From NCBI RefSeq assembly GCF_000247815.1, contig NC_021700.1:21964746-22028745 (forward strand): a stretch of 64,000 nucleotides of DNA, written 5' to 3'. Both the position numbers and the translations under genes were made by a program. Numbering within the stretch: position 1 is the first letter of the stretch; each line of letters begins with the position of its first letter. The DNA is from Ficedula albicollis (lineage: Eukaryota > Chordata > Aves > Passeriformes > Muscicapidae). The notes beneath the pieces were generated by a model. That model was not told where the DNA came from, ran no database searches, and saw only the letters and a list, made by a program, of their open reading frames with translations. Below, one piece after another: positions 1 to 13,610 of the stretch.

Positions 1-342
1 GTCAGTTCACTGCACCATCAGGTCTTACCAGAGCATCTTTTGCATTACCCACATAATGAACACAGAAAAGATATAACACTTTTTTAAAGTAAGCTTGCAT
101 TATGTATTTTTTTCTTACACGAGGCTTGGTGATTTGGCTTCATCTCTGGCCTTTCTGCCGTCTTTGATGATTGAACTACTACATTTTCTTCCCATCTCTA
201 ACCTATGAGTGACTGGAGAACAGTTCTGTTGGGAAATACACTTCTGTCAGGTTCTTGTTGCTACTCAGTTGTGTCTTAGATGTGTTATCCTGTCTTGTCA
301 AATGTCAAAATACTATCATCTTTTGTAAGGCTTTGGTTTCTA

Positions 343-420
343 TCCATGGGAAAAATTTCAAAACAAAAAAATGAAACTTCCTGTCCATGGGAAAAATTTC
401 AAAACAAAAAAATGAAACTT
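343..420. repeat. Tandem duplication, 41-bp unit
   Basis: Two adjacent copies start at 343 and 384 with the same opening (tccatgggaaaaatttcaaa), an A7 run and the same ending (atgaaactt). They are essentially identical over about 37 bases, which indicates a recent local duplication. Confidence 0.95.
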
Positions 421-3400
421 GGTGGTTTTGTTTGTTTGTTTAGTATGTGGTTTTTTTTTTGTTTAAAAATTATATCTTTGCATTATTTCTTCTGTACCCT
501 CTTCAAATCTTAGAAGAGCAAGATGCTTTTTTTTCTTTCTTTTCCCCTTTTCTCTAAAGGAAATACTAAACATACTAGTGTATATGAATATGCTAGGTTA
601 GTTTTTAAAATATGCAAATTGTTTGTGTGGGTCAGACCTAAGCATTCAGCATTATCTACAAATTAATACCTTCTACTGATCATGTGTTTCCTTCTTCTGA
701 TTCATAAATTATAAGGAAAGAAGAAACCAGTATGATCACCTACTCTGACAGTGTACAGGAAATAAAGAGACAGAGTAATGGTGTTAGAGATTTAGTAATT
801 TGGCCCTCCCAGATAAGGTAACATGTTTGTTTAATCATTGATGAGTTTAGCAAAAATCTGAAAGATTTAACACTGCTCAGGACAACTCTCTTTTGTTTCT
901 TGTTGTTCCTTAAGTGCGCTGTGTTTTACCAGTACTAATTTATTGCTGATGCTATTGTCTTTCACACGAACCATAGTAATAACCTCAGAGATATTGGGCC
1001 AGTCTCTTCATAAGCACCAAAGAGTGTTCAGTACGTTCTTTGTGACTGTGACTGCCTAAATCCAGTACTAGGGACACCAGATGAATATTAATATAAGGAA
1101 ACAATTTTAAGAGAGATCCAAAGGACTGTTGGCATTTTCTGCCTTAGTTGGTATGGAAAAATTAATTTTCCCTTGGAGTCATACTGAGGGAACAATAGCA
1201 TTGTGTTTTCTAAAAGACACCTGCTCTGGGAAGCTGACTGAGGAGCTGACAGTGTGGTCTGGTGTCTCTGTGTGGTGAGAGCACTTAGCTCTGGTCCTTG
1301 TGGGAATGTAGGATGCATATAAGGACTCGGAGGGGGAAGTTGTGTGCTGCTTTTCTCTCTTGGGTGTGACGGTCTGAAAAGATGGAAGGGTGTGGGAGTT
1401 GTATGAAGGAATGTGTCCTGCTGAGGTGTTGTTGGAAGACTGGAGCAGGGGGCAAAAGTCTAGTTAATGGAGACTCTTACGTTATTTGTAGAGCAGCTCC
1501 CAGGTTGAACTTGTAGGTAAATCAGCTAGATCATCGCAAAAAAAGATGCAGGAATAAAGCACATGCAGTGGGAACAGGAACATGGGGCAGGAACACCTAG
1601 TACATGTTAGAAATCCAGCACCCTAATACAATGATTTGTTGCTGAATATTGTTTTGGTATAGGGGTAGCATAGTCCTATAAGATAAGGGTGTCTGCCAAG
1701 TTTCAGATGATATGAAGTTACAATTTAAGCCTTTATTATTTGAATTTACACAGAGAGGTTGCTACTCTCATATAAATAGGCATATTAAACATGCACAGAA
1801 GAGAAATAATTATGTGTGTTGCCCAGTTTATATGAAAAAACTCCATTTTTTAGTTACAGACATTTTTAATATTAGAGGAGGTATTAGAGTTTGAGAACTA
1901 ATGTGTTGTTCTGCATTACACAGTGGCCTCTTTGAAGTCACAGCAGGAAGGCACATAATACTACACACCCAAAAGCAAGGATAGAGATACAGTTTTCATC
2001 CTAGTTTTCGTACATGTATAGATATTTCACCTGAACAGTTTGTGCTGTTATTTTCCTACAAAATTTGTATCATTTTATAAAGCCACTTTTCTAATAGACA
2101 CCAAGATTATGTAAATATAAAACTCATAAACCATGAGTTGATGATTTCACTTTACATTAACCATCCTTAGGGCAAAGGCAGCAAATATTGTCAATACAGC
2201 TATTCAAGATTAGTGAAGATGAGTATAAGACTTGAAGTCCAAGTAGTTAAAAGACAGTTCATTATAATATGATTTGAAAGGAATGTGGTGCTTCATGTTC
2301 TTTGGATAAGACGTGCAGTATCAGATTTTTTGCTTTTAAGGCTTTTTTTTAAAAATTATTATTATAACAACTTCCATTAATTTGCTAGCTTCTACCTTTA
2401 TTAGGCAGTGTATTCTTCCAGGTCCTGTCTAAAATAAGAGCTACTGTTGCCTCATAAAAATCTTAAAGAACAAAGGAGACTCATGTAGAGGGTTCATTTG
2501 TTCCAGTCTTTGTGACTTGGTTGTGACTATGAGGTACTGAAGTAGTTTTTTGATCACTGTCACATTTTTTCGTTTTTCTCAAACCCTCTGTGGTGTTCAT
2601 AATGTTTGGGATGTTTTCCAGAAAACAAAAGCTGCAGAAATACTGGTTTTATGCTTTATGAACATTAGTTCTTAAGACATCCTTCTACTGTGATGCAAAT
2701 AGAAACCTTAATTTAGCTAATGGGCCAATAGGCCGGATGAGTAGTGAGGTGATTACTCTTTCCTGATGGCCAAAAATTGTAGCACACCCTTTTCTGTCAC
2801 CTTACCTCATCCACACCCTATTCTAACCTGTTAGAGATGTTTGTCTTGTCTATGTGTTGAGGATGGGTTTTTGAGCTTGTGTAAGCTCTTTGGAGTGTAG
2901 GTTGTCCTTTGTTGTGTTCCTGTGATGTGGAGAACAATGGAGACTTGTAGCAAAACTGCATATATAAGAAATAATAATGCTTCTCTACAGAGCTCTGTTG
3001 CATGAGGGACCCAAGTAGTTTTGTTCTTGAAAATAGAAAAGATATGTTTTCCTCAGTTATGACAGATCTCCTCTCAAAATACTTTTCTTTTAGAAGTCTT
3101 GGGACAAAGCTGGCTGTTTTTTCAGTTTTTTTCAAATTCACTCAGTTGCAGCCTACAGGAAGAAGGCTACTATCTGAAATCATTGTACAATGTTGAAGAA
3201 CAAAGAAAATAATCCAGTCATTATTTTTAGATGAAATCTTGAGTAAAAGCATCCGCAACCTGTTATAATTTGTTCCAAAGACTTTTAAGGCAAAAAACCA
3301 TCATTATTTCTACCTATAGAAGCATAGTTGATTTTTTTTTTGGCTGTGGGTAATAACCACATGGCTGTAGGGACATACATAGGAGCACCTACAATTTTCT

Positions 3401-4059
3401 GTTTCCGTATGTCCTTGTAGAAGATAGGATGTGTAGAAAACAAAACTGCAGGTTATTTTTTTACATATTTTCTGCATGTTAACTCTGTAATTGAAAATGT
3501 GCAATAGTGTTAATGTACCTGGTGAATTTAGTGGTTACCAGGGTTTACAAGCGTGCATCATTTCAAGCATAATGTATGATTAATTTCTGTTGATTTAGTG
3601 TGTTTGAACTAAGCTGGAAGGTACCCTCCTGTAGTCTCTATGCTTAACTCTTACTGGTTTTTTTCCTTCCCTTCTGCCAGCACCCTGCATTTATAAAATG
3701 ATCATATTGAGCTATACTGAGTACTTTTTTAAAAAAAAAACTTTCATATGTATATTGAGGGTATGATTTACTTGCTTGAATATGAAAAATTCTAACCTTT
3801 AGTGTGGCCACATACCGCTTGTCACCTTAACAAATGGAATGGAATGGAATCTTCTCTTTGCATCCTCAGTGGTGATAACTTTTTAACAAGATTATGAGTG
3901 TAATTTACCTGCTTTTTATACTTGGTCTGTGATTTGATACCTATGTAATGCTAAATTTAATCTGAAATCATCCTTATCGCAGTTTATTGTCAGAGATGCT
4001 GAGTTTTCTTGGCTGGTGAATTGTACATATGTAGTGTGTGTAGAGACTTTTTATTATTT

Positions 4060-4195
4060 TGGGAAGATTGTTTAGGTTTTTTTGTTTGGTTGGCTTTTTG
4101 GAGGTTTTTTTGTTCGGTTTTTTTTTTGGTGGGGTTTTTGTGTGGGGTTTTTTCTTCTGTTTTTGTTGTTGTTTGGGTTTTTTTAAATTATTTCA
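4060..4195. repeat. T/G-rich low-complexity tract
   Basis: Runs of T and G dominate this strand. The small open frame across it is a compositional artefact made of Phe, Val, Gly and Trp codons. Confidence 0.7.
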
Positions 4196-5021
4196 CCAAT
4201 AGACATTTGTTGGTTTTAAATTAAGCATTGACGGAGAAATGTTGAAGGTTATGGGGGTTGCTTGACACAAATATGCTGTCTAAATAATAGGACTTTTTCT
4301 TTAATTAGCTCATTGAGATCTTGAAGAGCAACCCAGGACTGAAGAAAACACATTCAGTTGATTTGGTTTCAGAATGTTCAGTAAGTTTCTGCCCAAGTGT
4401 GTGCTTCAGTGCATTTACGTTTACTCAGAGCAATGATCTATAATGATCTCATGTGGTTGGCAGCCCAGATTCATCTGCAAAGCAGCACTGTGCCCTGCAG
4501 CACCGTGCTGGGGTGTGTGCTTAGCTCTGACTCAGAGGTGGTCATCATTTCCTGCAGTAGCTACTGCTGCACAGCCCAAAATGTGAAAAAAGCTCAGCAC
4601 AGGGCAGTATGGCTGCAGGCATTTGGACTATTACAGCCAGACTTGTGAAGGATGTGACGTGTAGCTTTGTATCACACTGCAGTATGATTCCTGTCTCCAG
4701 CACTGGTGAATGACATGTTTCTGCTTTTCTACTTTGTGGTAAAGTGTGCTGGGAGACATTAGTAAATAGAAATATCAGAATTTGCCCTTTGGAGAGAGTG
4801 ACTACATTATCTGTTTCAAAAATATGGTTGGTATAACATACTGAATAGTCAGAATTTAAAAGCAGAGTATTATTTTCTGGTACTGTTATTACTGTAATTA
4901 TTTTAAGAGCTCTGAGTGGGAAATGGTTCAGTGGCTTAGATGTAATATCAAGTACAGAACTATCAGTAACGTAATGTTAGTCTAACTTCAGTCTTACAGC
5001 AGATTTTTGCAACTGTTCCTG

Positions 5022-5145
5022 TACCTGTCCGATGTTAAGTAGGTGTGAAGCTGCTATTCTAGTGTTTCGGTTTCTTTCTTGGATACCTGTCCGATGTTAA
5101 GTAGGTGTGAAGCTGTTATTCTAGTGTTTTGGTTTCTTTCTTGGA
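5022..5145. repeat. Tandem duplication, 62-bp unit
   Basis: Copies start at 5022 and 5084 with the shared opening tacctgtccgatgttaagta. They differ at very few positions (ctgctatt versus ctgttatt, tttcgg versus tttggt in the aligned text), so the duplication is young. No coding content is seen. Confidence 0.95.
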
Positions 5146-7253
5146 AAAAAAAAACAAAGAAAAATTATGAGTGCAGTATATGATATTTCTCTGTAAAATA
5201 TGAAGAAAAAAAGGATCTTCATCACAAAATAAATACTCTCCACGGTTGTATAGAACCTAGTGAAGCACTTTGGAAGGAAGAGATGATTGCTTGTTTTTCA
5301 CCAAATTGTTGTATACCAGTTTGCCAATTATAAACTTGGGTTTGGATTTTAGTATTTCATTGTCATTGTTTTTCTGTATCAGCTAAATTTGTGCTAGTCA
5401 CAGTGAGGCAAGAGATTATATATCCCTGTAAAAACAAGTCAGAGCTCTGTAAGCTAGATTGAGAAAACCATCAGTCACTTTTTAATTGGTTACACACCCA
5501 TATGCGCATCCAGCTAGTTGTCCAGCCCTCCTGAATCTGTATGCCATTACCTACCTGCACAGATTTTCTCCAGGTTTTTAAAGGGTTGAAAAACTGTTTT
5601 GATTTAATGTTTAGTTATGGATTTATAGAAGGGAGATTATTAAGAAGCATATGATTATGTTAAAATTGACTAATGTATATGCTTTTATCATTAAATTTGT
5701 ATTCTTCAAAGTAGTGACTTTTGTGGTTATGTTTTGAAGAAAGGGTAATACCAACAAATGTCTCAGTTGTTTTATACTGAAGACATTTAACCAAAATAGC
5801 CTTTGCTAACATTAATTTGTCTTTCAGAGATATGCCTACATTTGATTTCCAATCTGAATGTAGTCTGAAGTAATTTGTAATGATTATTTGAAAAGCTGAG
5901 CTAGAGCTTATGCTAATAGAAAATCTAATGTTTGATTAAACCACTGAACCAAATTAGAGATTCGGGTTTTTCTATTTTATGAAAAGCAAGAAATGAAGAA
6001 TTACTCTTTAAATTCTTCCTTACGACTTGAGAGGGTTAGGAGATCACAGAATGCCGGGTGTTGTATTTCTACTTGAATCTGCCTCTATTCTGTCAAATGG
6101 ACAGTGTGTGGAAGCTTTTTTCGATGGAACAGGGAATTCCTCTCAAAACTAGTGAATTTATCTTAAACTGTAGGTTCAGCTTTCTTTTATCTTCAACCAC
6201 ACTCCTTAAGATGACAGGTAATCTGCAAGACCACTTTCTGTGGTGGAATCATGGAATAGTGAATCTCAGAACAGTAATGATGACTCTAGACTTATGGCAG
6301 TACAGAATGTGTGGAAACTTGAATTTAGCTTGTCCATGTAAGATGTACTTGTTAGCGTAATAATTTGTCTTAGAGAATTTGTGAAATGTGACATGATGTA
6401 GTGGTACTTCAGGTTACAGTTGAGGAAAGGGGGAAGTTTGCCCATTATGGATCCCATTTTTACCTTTGATATATCCATTGAAGCTTAATATGTGATTTTT
6501 TCCTGTTTTTTTGTAGGTTTCATGGTCCTTGTTCAAGTCAGGTTAGCTTTTGTTTAATGAACTGCTTGTGAACAGCAGGACTTAATGAAGACTTGCCTTT
6601 TGTGGGAGGATTGCAGCTCAACTCATGGACAACTTTGACACAAATTCCCTTTCCAATTTATTTCTTCCACTGTCATGTTTCTGCTGCCCCAGACATTGCT
6701 GCTTCAATGTGGAATTTTAGTAGAAGTTTAAAAGCCAATACAGATCTGTTCTTGCAGGATTATGAAATCAGGAGCTCTTTTTAACTATATGATAAAATTT
6801 CCAAATTTCTTTAAAAGATTCATGTCTATGAAGAAAGGCTGTACACTGGATTGCACTGTTCAACTTCATACGCATCCAAACCAGTGTTCCTTTTTATTTG
6901 GAATTTATTACCACTGTGTGAATTTTAGCAGTAGTTAATTGTGTCTGCTTTTAGATACTTACCGTTCATCTTAAATCTCTCCATTGCCAAAATAGGGCTT
7001 GAAACATGCACTTCCAAGAAAAACTGTCAAACCACAAAGCAAAAATCCAAACCCAGTAATAATAAACCTCTACCCTCAAACACTGAAAACTTGGACTGTT
7101 TGAGTCGCTGTATGAGTCCAGAAGACGGAACTTGAAGACGGCGTGCACTACATTATATAATTTAAGGCTTGACAGCAGGGCGCTCACTTTGGCTTCCTCT
7201 CCTTTAAGTTTGTCAGCAGTTCTGCTTGTATTGGAGCAGGTAGTGTTTAGTCA

Positions 7254-7390
7254 GTCGAGTTAAGAAGCAGACGTTACTGTCTCGCGTTGCGTGGTCGGGC
7301 AGGCGGCGTTTCCTGCAGCGTCTCAGGTGGTTCTCGTTAGCGCTGTAGCGCTGCTGGGTCTGGCACTGAGCTGCTGCAGCAGCTGCGGCA
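7254..7390. promoter_or_regulatory. CpG-dense patch, possible cryptic or alternative promoter
   Basis: About 13 CpG dinucleotides fall within roughly 135 bp, in an intron that is otherwise CpG-poor. The patch includes two AGCGCT palindromes near 7339-7352. A TATA-like string (cattatataattt) lies about 100 bp upstream, at 7151. Dense unmethylated CpG usually marks a promoter or enhancer, and MAST4 is known to use alternative 5' ends, so an internal start is possible. No convincing first coding exon is visible: the open frame through it begins with GTG and matches nothing I know. It could also be a fragment of an old GC-rich repeat. Confidence 0.3.
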
Positions 7391-10300
7391 CATGTGCTGT
7401 GGACAGTAACTTAACTGATGTGTTCAAAATTAGAATGTTTACTGTAATCACCACTGCTTGCTTTTTTGTCTCTATAGTGGATGTTGCTTTACTAGTCATT
7501 TTGTGTGATATTTCATTCTTGACACATCAGGGTGAATTAAACAAATATTCATCATGAAATTGTTCCCCTTCACACTATTAGCTCATACCTATTTACACAC
7601 CATAAATCATATCCTTGCTTCGTTTTCTTCCTTTTCTTCTTCCTTCTACACTGAGTCACTGGCGTTTGCTTTCATGAATCTTCCCTGACCTACTTCTATT
7701 TGTGAGCAATTAGTACATTGCTTTGGTGGTAAAGTAGTCCTTTACTGGTATGGGTATTTTTACAGAGCAAAGTACATCCAAAAGTTGTTTTCATAAATTG
7801 CTTATATACTCTGTAATGTGTTTAATATGATCTTAGCCCTTTCTCTGTATTCTTGTATTGATGTATAGATTTAAGTCTAGTATAGGAAGTATACAAGTTA
7901 ATTCTACTTTTTTTTTAGTCTTGTTTCTCAGTTCTTGGTTTTTCATGAGAGAATAAGTTGTTACTGACCATTGAAGTGGTCAGGAGAGACGTAAATGAGA
8001 AATCAAACTTATTTGATTCTGGAAATTCCTTTTTTTTTTTTGTTGTAGAACTTTACTCACAGTAAGAAACCTTGTTTCAGACATGCTGTAAATGGATTTT
8101 GTAGGCCAGATTCATTCATGTTGATATGCTTCACTCTGCTTGGAGGCTTCTAGTGTTGAACATGTACTGGGGTGTTTTGCTGGGATGATGCTGCTAATTT
8201 TCCAGTTTCGCTCACCGGATTTTCATTAGGCATAACCGGGTGGATAAATTGAAAGTCATATTGTGTTCTAGTTCTGCTGGGTCACCACATGTGGAAGGGA
8301 GCTTGAAGTATATCATTGCAGAGAAGGATTTCCCTTTCCCTGGGTAGTGCATAATTTTTTCTCAGAGCCTGTATGAGGGGTCACAAATCAGCACTATGGT
8401 GTTTTGATCTGCAGGAAGCCTATCTTAGGTAGGCTAGAGGGATTCTAAAATTGAACAATGTTTGTGATTCAGAGACTTGGATTACTAAAGTGGCACAGCA
8501 TGTCAGAAAGAAGGGATGTTTGATGACATAACATGAATGTTTTATCAGTACTTTATTTGCAGCGGCCTAGATAATTTGTTACTGACCTCACTGAGTAATC
8601 CAGTCGCTTGAAACATGAAGCATATGCCACTGAAAGTTTTTTCCCAATGCCATTCCACACTATTTCTAACACTATAAATGTGCATGTATATATCATGCAG
8701 GTCTGTGGCAACATGCTGAAACACTTAAATCATCTGATCTTCCCTGGCTTGTGTGGTGCTTGATGATTAAGCATTGCCATAATAAAAATAAAAATAGTGA
8801 GTGGATGTTAGAGGCGTTGTGTTGTCATTCCCACTCGTGACTATGCCTGGAGATGTTTAAATTGCTTCACTAGAGATGATTCAGATGTTTCCAGTTGCCT
8901 CACTGTGACTGTGCAGTGTGATGATCTGCGTATGTAATAGGTTTCCTTCCTCAGTAGCTATATTGCCATGTGGAGCTGAAGTTTGCTGCCAGACTTAGTC
9001 TGGGTGCTGGGTTTTATAAGGGGTGATAATTTGAGCCATAGCTAGTATCAAGTTAGTCTTGCTGACGTGGCTTTCTTAGCACACAATTGCAGTTGAAAAA
9101 GGCAGTTTGTATTCTCATGGTTCATTTTTATTTCTTTATGGGGAAATTCTGAGCTGGTAAAAGACTTATCTCTGGTGTAACTTTGTCTTTAGAAGGGAGA
9201 TATGCTTATGTGACTAATCCCAGTTTAGAAACAAGCTAACTCTTTTAAGTGTGGATAATAAAAATTTGTGGGCAGAAGAAATTATTTTTGTACATTTGTA
9301 AATGGTGTCAAGTATGTGTCATACTCCATTTTTTTCTGTTATATTTCTCATAAAGCTTTGTTAAATAAAAAGTAATGATCAGTAGTTATGTCTGTTACAT
9401 AAACTCAGTTTTAATCTGGAAAAAATCTAGATGAGACATACCAACTTTTTATAATCATTGTTTGTTGTTTTGCTACGAAAGGGATATAACTGTGTTCGGC
9501 AACTCATATACAAACAGACTTTAATTTTTACTGCTCCGTGTGACTGGCGGGGGATGCCTCCTTGCTGGCTCCAGGTAGATGTGTAGTGGTGTCTTAACAT
9601 TATGACCTTCAAGTGTTTGGTCACTTACCTTTTAGCGTAAGTTTGCAGATGTCTGGTTCCTGCAGAACAAACACCCCTTCATGAAAACCACCATAGCTGG
9701 CATTAATTGATGCCCTCTGCCACAGGCTAGACAGAGACCAACAGCTGAATGGGCACAGTGAATGGATTTTTTTTTTTCACCTTCCCCTGGGAAAATAATG
9801 CTTCTAGATGCTTAATTATGATTTAATTAAAAAACTTTTGGTCAGCTGTCAGTGGGAGGGAAGGAGAATGTGGGTCTCACTAAAGAGAGGAGGGTCTTTT
9901 GTTTGCAAACTGAATTTCTGAGCTGCAGTCAATGTGTGCATGCTCAAATGTGGGACACTGATGGTGCTGCCAGAGGTCTTGTGGGAACAGACGTAGTTTT
10001 GAGATTGAATGCCTTCCACTTAATTGTTCATATTCAGTCTCCAGTAAAGGGCATAGTTTTCAAACACCCATATTTTGCCCTAAATAATGATTTTAATTTT
10101 TAAAAAGTTTTGTCTTTTTTTTCCTTAAGTCCAGTGCATTAACTGCTTAAGCATTACTGACTACTTATGTCCAAGCAAAAGGCAGGACAGAATATTAATT
10201 GCAAAGTGTTTATATTTCTTGTATAGAAAGTGTGACACTTTAGTTATATAATACTGCCTCTTGTGTTTTTTAAAACCTGAGAAGAGAAAAAGAATAGGAC

Positions 10301-11775
10301 CACTTTTCCTGTTATTTGCATTGATTGCCTTAAAGAAAAGATGCAAATTTGCATAATATTGTTTAAAATTAGGCATTTATTGCAAATTTTTGGCAACTCT
10401 CATATTTGCATGAAGAAAGAAGATAAACCATAGCAATTAGTGCGACAGTGCTGCTGAAAGGGTGAAGCTTTTTTCCCTCACATGTCAAATGCTTAGTAGG
10501 CAGCTGTGCTTCATCACTGTAGTGCTTTCCAATCTGTAGATGTGTATCCCCACTTCTGGTTCTCAAGTGGTTGACAGGTAACTTTCTTAGTAGGCGCATG
10601 TGTCTTCAGGGGACTGTCCTCCTTAAATACTTTTCCCTTCTTTGTTTTTTTCCTTGCCCGAGTGGGAAGCCTGTGCAAGTAAGAATAAAAGAATTCAGAC
10701 TCTTGTCCTGGTGGGTGTGATTATAAAAGAATTCAGACTCCTCTGCTACTGTGTTTGATCTGCTGTATAGTTTTCCTTCTGTCAGGTGCATTGCCCTGAC
10801 ATTGTCTTACCTGTTCATTTCTTAAATCTTTGGTAGTGTTTGCTAAAAGTTTGAAGACAATGCATTTAATCCGTTTTGTGCAGCCTGATGGTTTTGAGAG
10901 AATGGGAGCTACCAGATTTAGCAAAGAAGGAAAGAATCCGTGCTGTCCTGTGTGGACTTAATGCTCTTTTGGGTAAAAATGAATTATTTCAACTTAATTA
11001 TAGCAGAAAGGAGTCAAGTGTAATTATAATGTAATTATAATGTAAGACTATGCAAAATCTGTCTCCTTTAAGCATCTCCCTATCTTCTACCCTTGAATTT
11101 TAGGATGTGATTACTTTAGTTCTACTACTTGAAGACTATTAGGAAAAAAAAAGGTTGGGGGGGGTGTGGAAAATATAAAAGGGGAAAAAAAAACCCCATA
11201 AAAACTGTTCCAAAAGTACTGTAAAATAATGTAGGAAAAAAAAAATTTACGACTTTCTCTTAGTGGGTTTTCACATGGGTCGAGTTTCTAGAGTACAGTG
11301 CAAACCAGACAGTGTTCCATGTGATAAAGGGTGCTATGTAGACTTCTGCTTCAATAAGCTTCTGATTCTTTTTATGTGAAAGTAGCCTTGGCAATACATT
11401 TTTTTAATGGGTACCAACAAATAGAGGAGGTTGAAAGGAAGATAAAGCACAACTTCCATAGCAAGAAGTAGGGCAAACTAAATAGTTCTTGTTTTCTTCC
11501 CCGAACTGGAAATGGATTAGTCATTTTTGCAGTGTCTCTTAGATATCTACCAAGGAAGTAAGCTTTTTTAGGTGGCTGCATTTCACTACCTAATTTCTAA
11601 ACATGATGGACTTTAACCCACTGGGACTTTGAGTATTGATGCCATATAGACACTTTTAGCCAAGAGAAGTATCCTTCAAGTTCCTCTCCATGATATTTGG
11701 GGAATGTGCTCACTGCTATGAAGAGGCCTGTATGGCTTGTCATCCTGACCTGCTGACTCCTAGATACATGGTAAG

Positions 11776-12771
11776 TTAGAAACAGTGGTGCTCTGAGTAA
11801 GTAAGAAGCAAAGCCCAAGAGGAGGTAGGTGTAAGGGGAAAACAGGATGAGAAAGCTGGAGAGAAGGTGAACAGGGTTTCGCTGTGGTAGGTAACTGGAC
11901 AAACAGGTCTTCGGTCTGTAATCTGGAGACACTCCCATGCTTTATCTAAATGCTGAACTCTGTTGGCCTCAGTTTCAATCAGAGTTACAGAAAACTCAGA
12001 ATATGTGCTTGGCTCCCTGGCGGTACTGAAATGTCCTGGGGAATTGGCTGGGGTTAGTCCTTGGGTGTGGATGGACGTTGTTCGAAGGACATACGGCTGA
12101 ACAGGACCTGTTGATTTTGTTTTGGGCTGTTTTTTGAAGGGGTTGACTGGGTAAAAGTTTCCGGTATACTGACTGCTTTGTTCAGTGTAAATGTGGAAAA
12201 GGCTATTGTTCCCCACTGTGGGGATGGAAGGGTGAGGAGGTGGTCCCTCAGCTGAGACATCCCTTGTCCGAGTCTGACTGCTTGTGTTGTGAGCAGCAGC
12301 GACAGGGCTCCAGCCTAGCTCATGAGCCAGGGACAGCCAGGGGCAAGCCTCGCCTGTGGCAGTGTCTGTATTACAGCCTTGCTGACAGCACACCAGCCTC
12401 AGGTGAAGAGACAGCTCCAGGGGAAATGGCATCCAAGATCCTGACTCACCTCCCTCTGCTCCCCCAGTTTCTCCCAAGCTGTTAACAACCAGCAGTGGGT
12501 CAGAGTGAGAAACATCCTGCCCCCAGCCTGGCTCCAAAACTTGGTAGGAAATGTCTGGCTGCATTCTCTCAGCAAAAGGATGCAGCAGGAGGTTGTAGTC
12601 AGAATATGGAGTGATAAGGTTTACTGTAATCGTCAGGGGATGGCCCAAAACCGCAAGGAGGCCTTTTTTAAACCTCCTGTCTGCAGCCTGGATAGTCATG
12701 CCCTCTGCTAAATAGGGTATTTCCTGTCTAATGCAAACACTTTCTGCACGACTATCTGCTATGCAAGTCAA
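11776..12771 (-). other. Long antisense open reading frame of unknown nature
   Basis: A 331-codon stop-free frame on the minus strand begins at TTG; the first ATG is at 12699, giving 307 residues. I do not recognise the product. Its composition is protein-like (mixed, with Pro, Ser, Thr and Leu), without clear membrane segments or repeats, and it sits in a block with higher GC than its flanks. No polyadenylation signal or splice structure is evident, and an A-tract lies on the upstream rather than the 3' side. It may be a decayed retroelement or LTR fragment, a retrocopy of an unidentified gene, or chance in GC-richer sequence. It is not called as a gene. Confidence 0.25.
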
Positions 12772-12886
12772 GGCACTACTTCATTTGGTTAACGCCTCTG
12801 AACCAATGATGCTGAGTTAGTAGGTGTGATGTATGACTTTTTTTTTTTTTTTAAATAGGGCTTGTTATTTTTTATAAACCCCTCAC

Positions 12887-13610
12887 AATGGCTACTGATT
12901 TGGGGGTTTTTTCGGTTAGGCTTTTGTTTGTTTGTTTTGAGTGCTTGTTGTGTTCTTTTTGGTGGTTTTTTTTGCTTGCAAGGTTTTTTTACATGTTCTG
13001 AATTACGTAGCATATAGATAATCATACTTAGCAGTAATTTAGGCCAGCCTTGCATGTTTTTCCTCTACATTTGGTGCTAGCTTTCTAATTACCCTTCTAT
13101 TTTGAATGAATAACATTTATGTATCAAGGAATTTAGTTAAATTTGTCAGTATGATAGGAGATACGGTGCTTTTTTTTTTAGATTTTCCTTCTCAAAATAT
13201 AAAATAAACTTAGTTAAATTTGTCAGTATGATAGGAGATACAGTGCTTTTTTTTTTAAATTTTCCTTCTCAAAATATAAAATAAAAAATGGCTACTGATT
13301 TGGGGTTTTTTTCGGTTAGGCTTTTGTTTGTTTGTTTTGAGTGCTTGTTGTGTTCTTTTTGGTGGTTTTTTTTGCTTGCAAGGTTTTTTTACATGTTCTG
13401 AATTACGTAGCATATAGATAATCATACTTAGCAGTAATTTAGGCCAGCCTTGCATGTTTTTCCTCTACATTTGGTGCTAGCTTTCTAATTACCCTTCTAT
13501 TTTGAATGAATAACATTTATGTATCAAGGAATTTAGTTAAATTTGTCAGTATGATAGGAGATACGGTGCTTTTTTTTTTAGATTTTCCTTCTCAAAATAT
13601 AAAATAAACT
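12887..13610. repeat. Direct duplication at 400-bp spacing, with a third copy of its 77-bp end
   Basis: About 320 bp starting at 12887 recur at 13287, exactly 400 bp away, with almost no differences; a G/T run differs by one base near 12905 and 13305. The last 77 bp of the unit also occur a third time between the two: the string ttagttaaatttgtcagtat starts at 13133, 13210 and 13533. Two identical antisense open frames seen here are products of this duplication and are not genes. Confidence 0.95.

Noticed and set aside
7291..7557. 88-codon open frame through the CpG patch
   Set aside because: It starts with GTG rather than ATG and does not resemble MAST N-terminal sequence or any known protein. 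The CpG patch itself is kept as a regulatory candidate.
12789..13455. Two identical antisense ORFs suggesting a gene pair
   Set aside because: They are produced by the 400-bp direct duplication of T/G-rich sequence; Lys/Pro/Gln-rich peptides result from the low-complexity tract.
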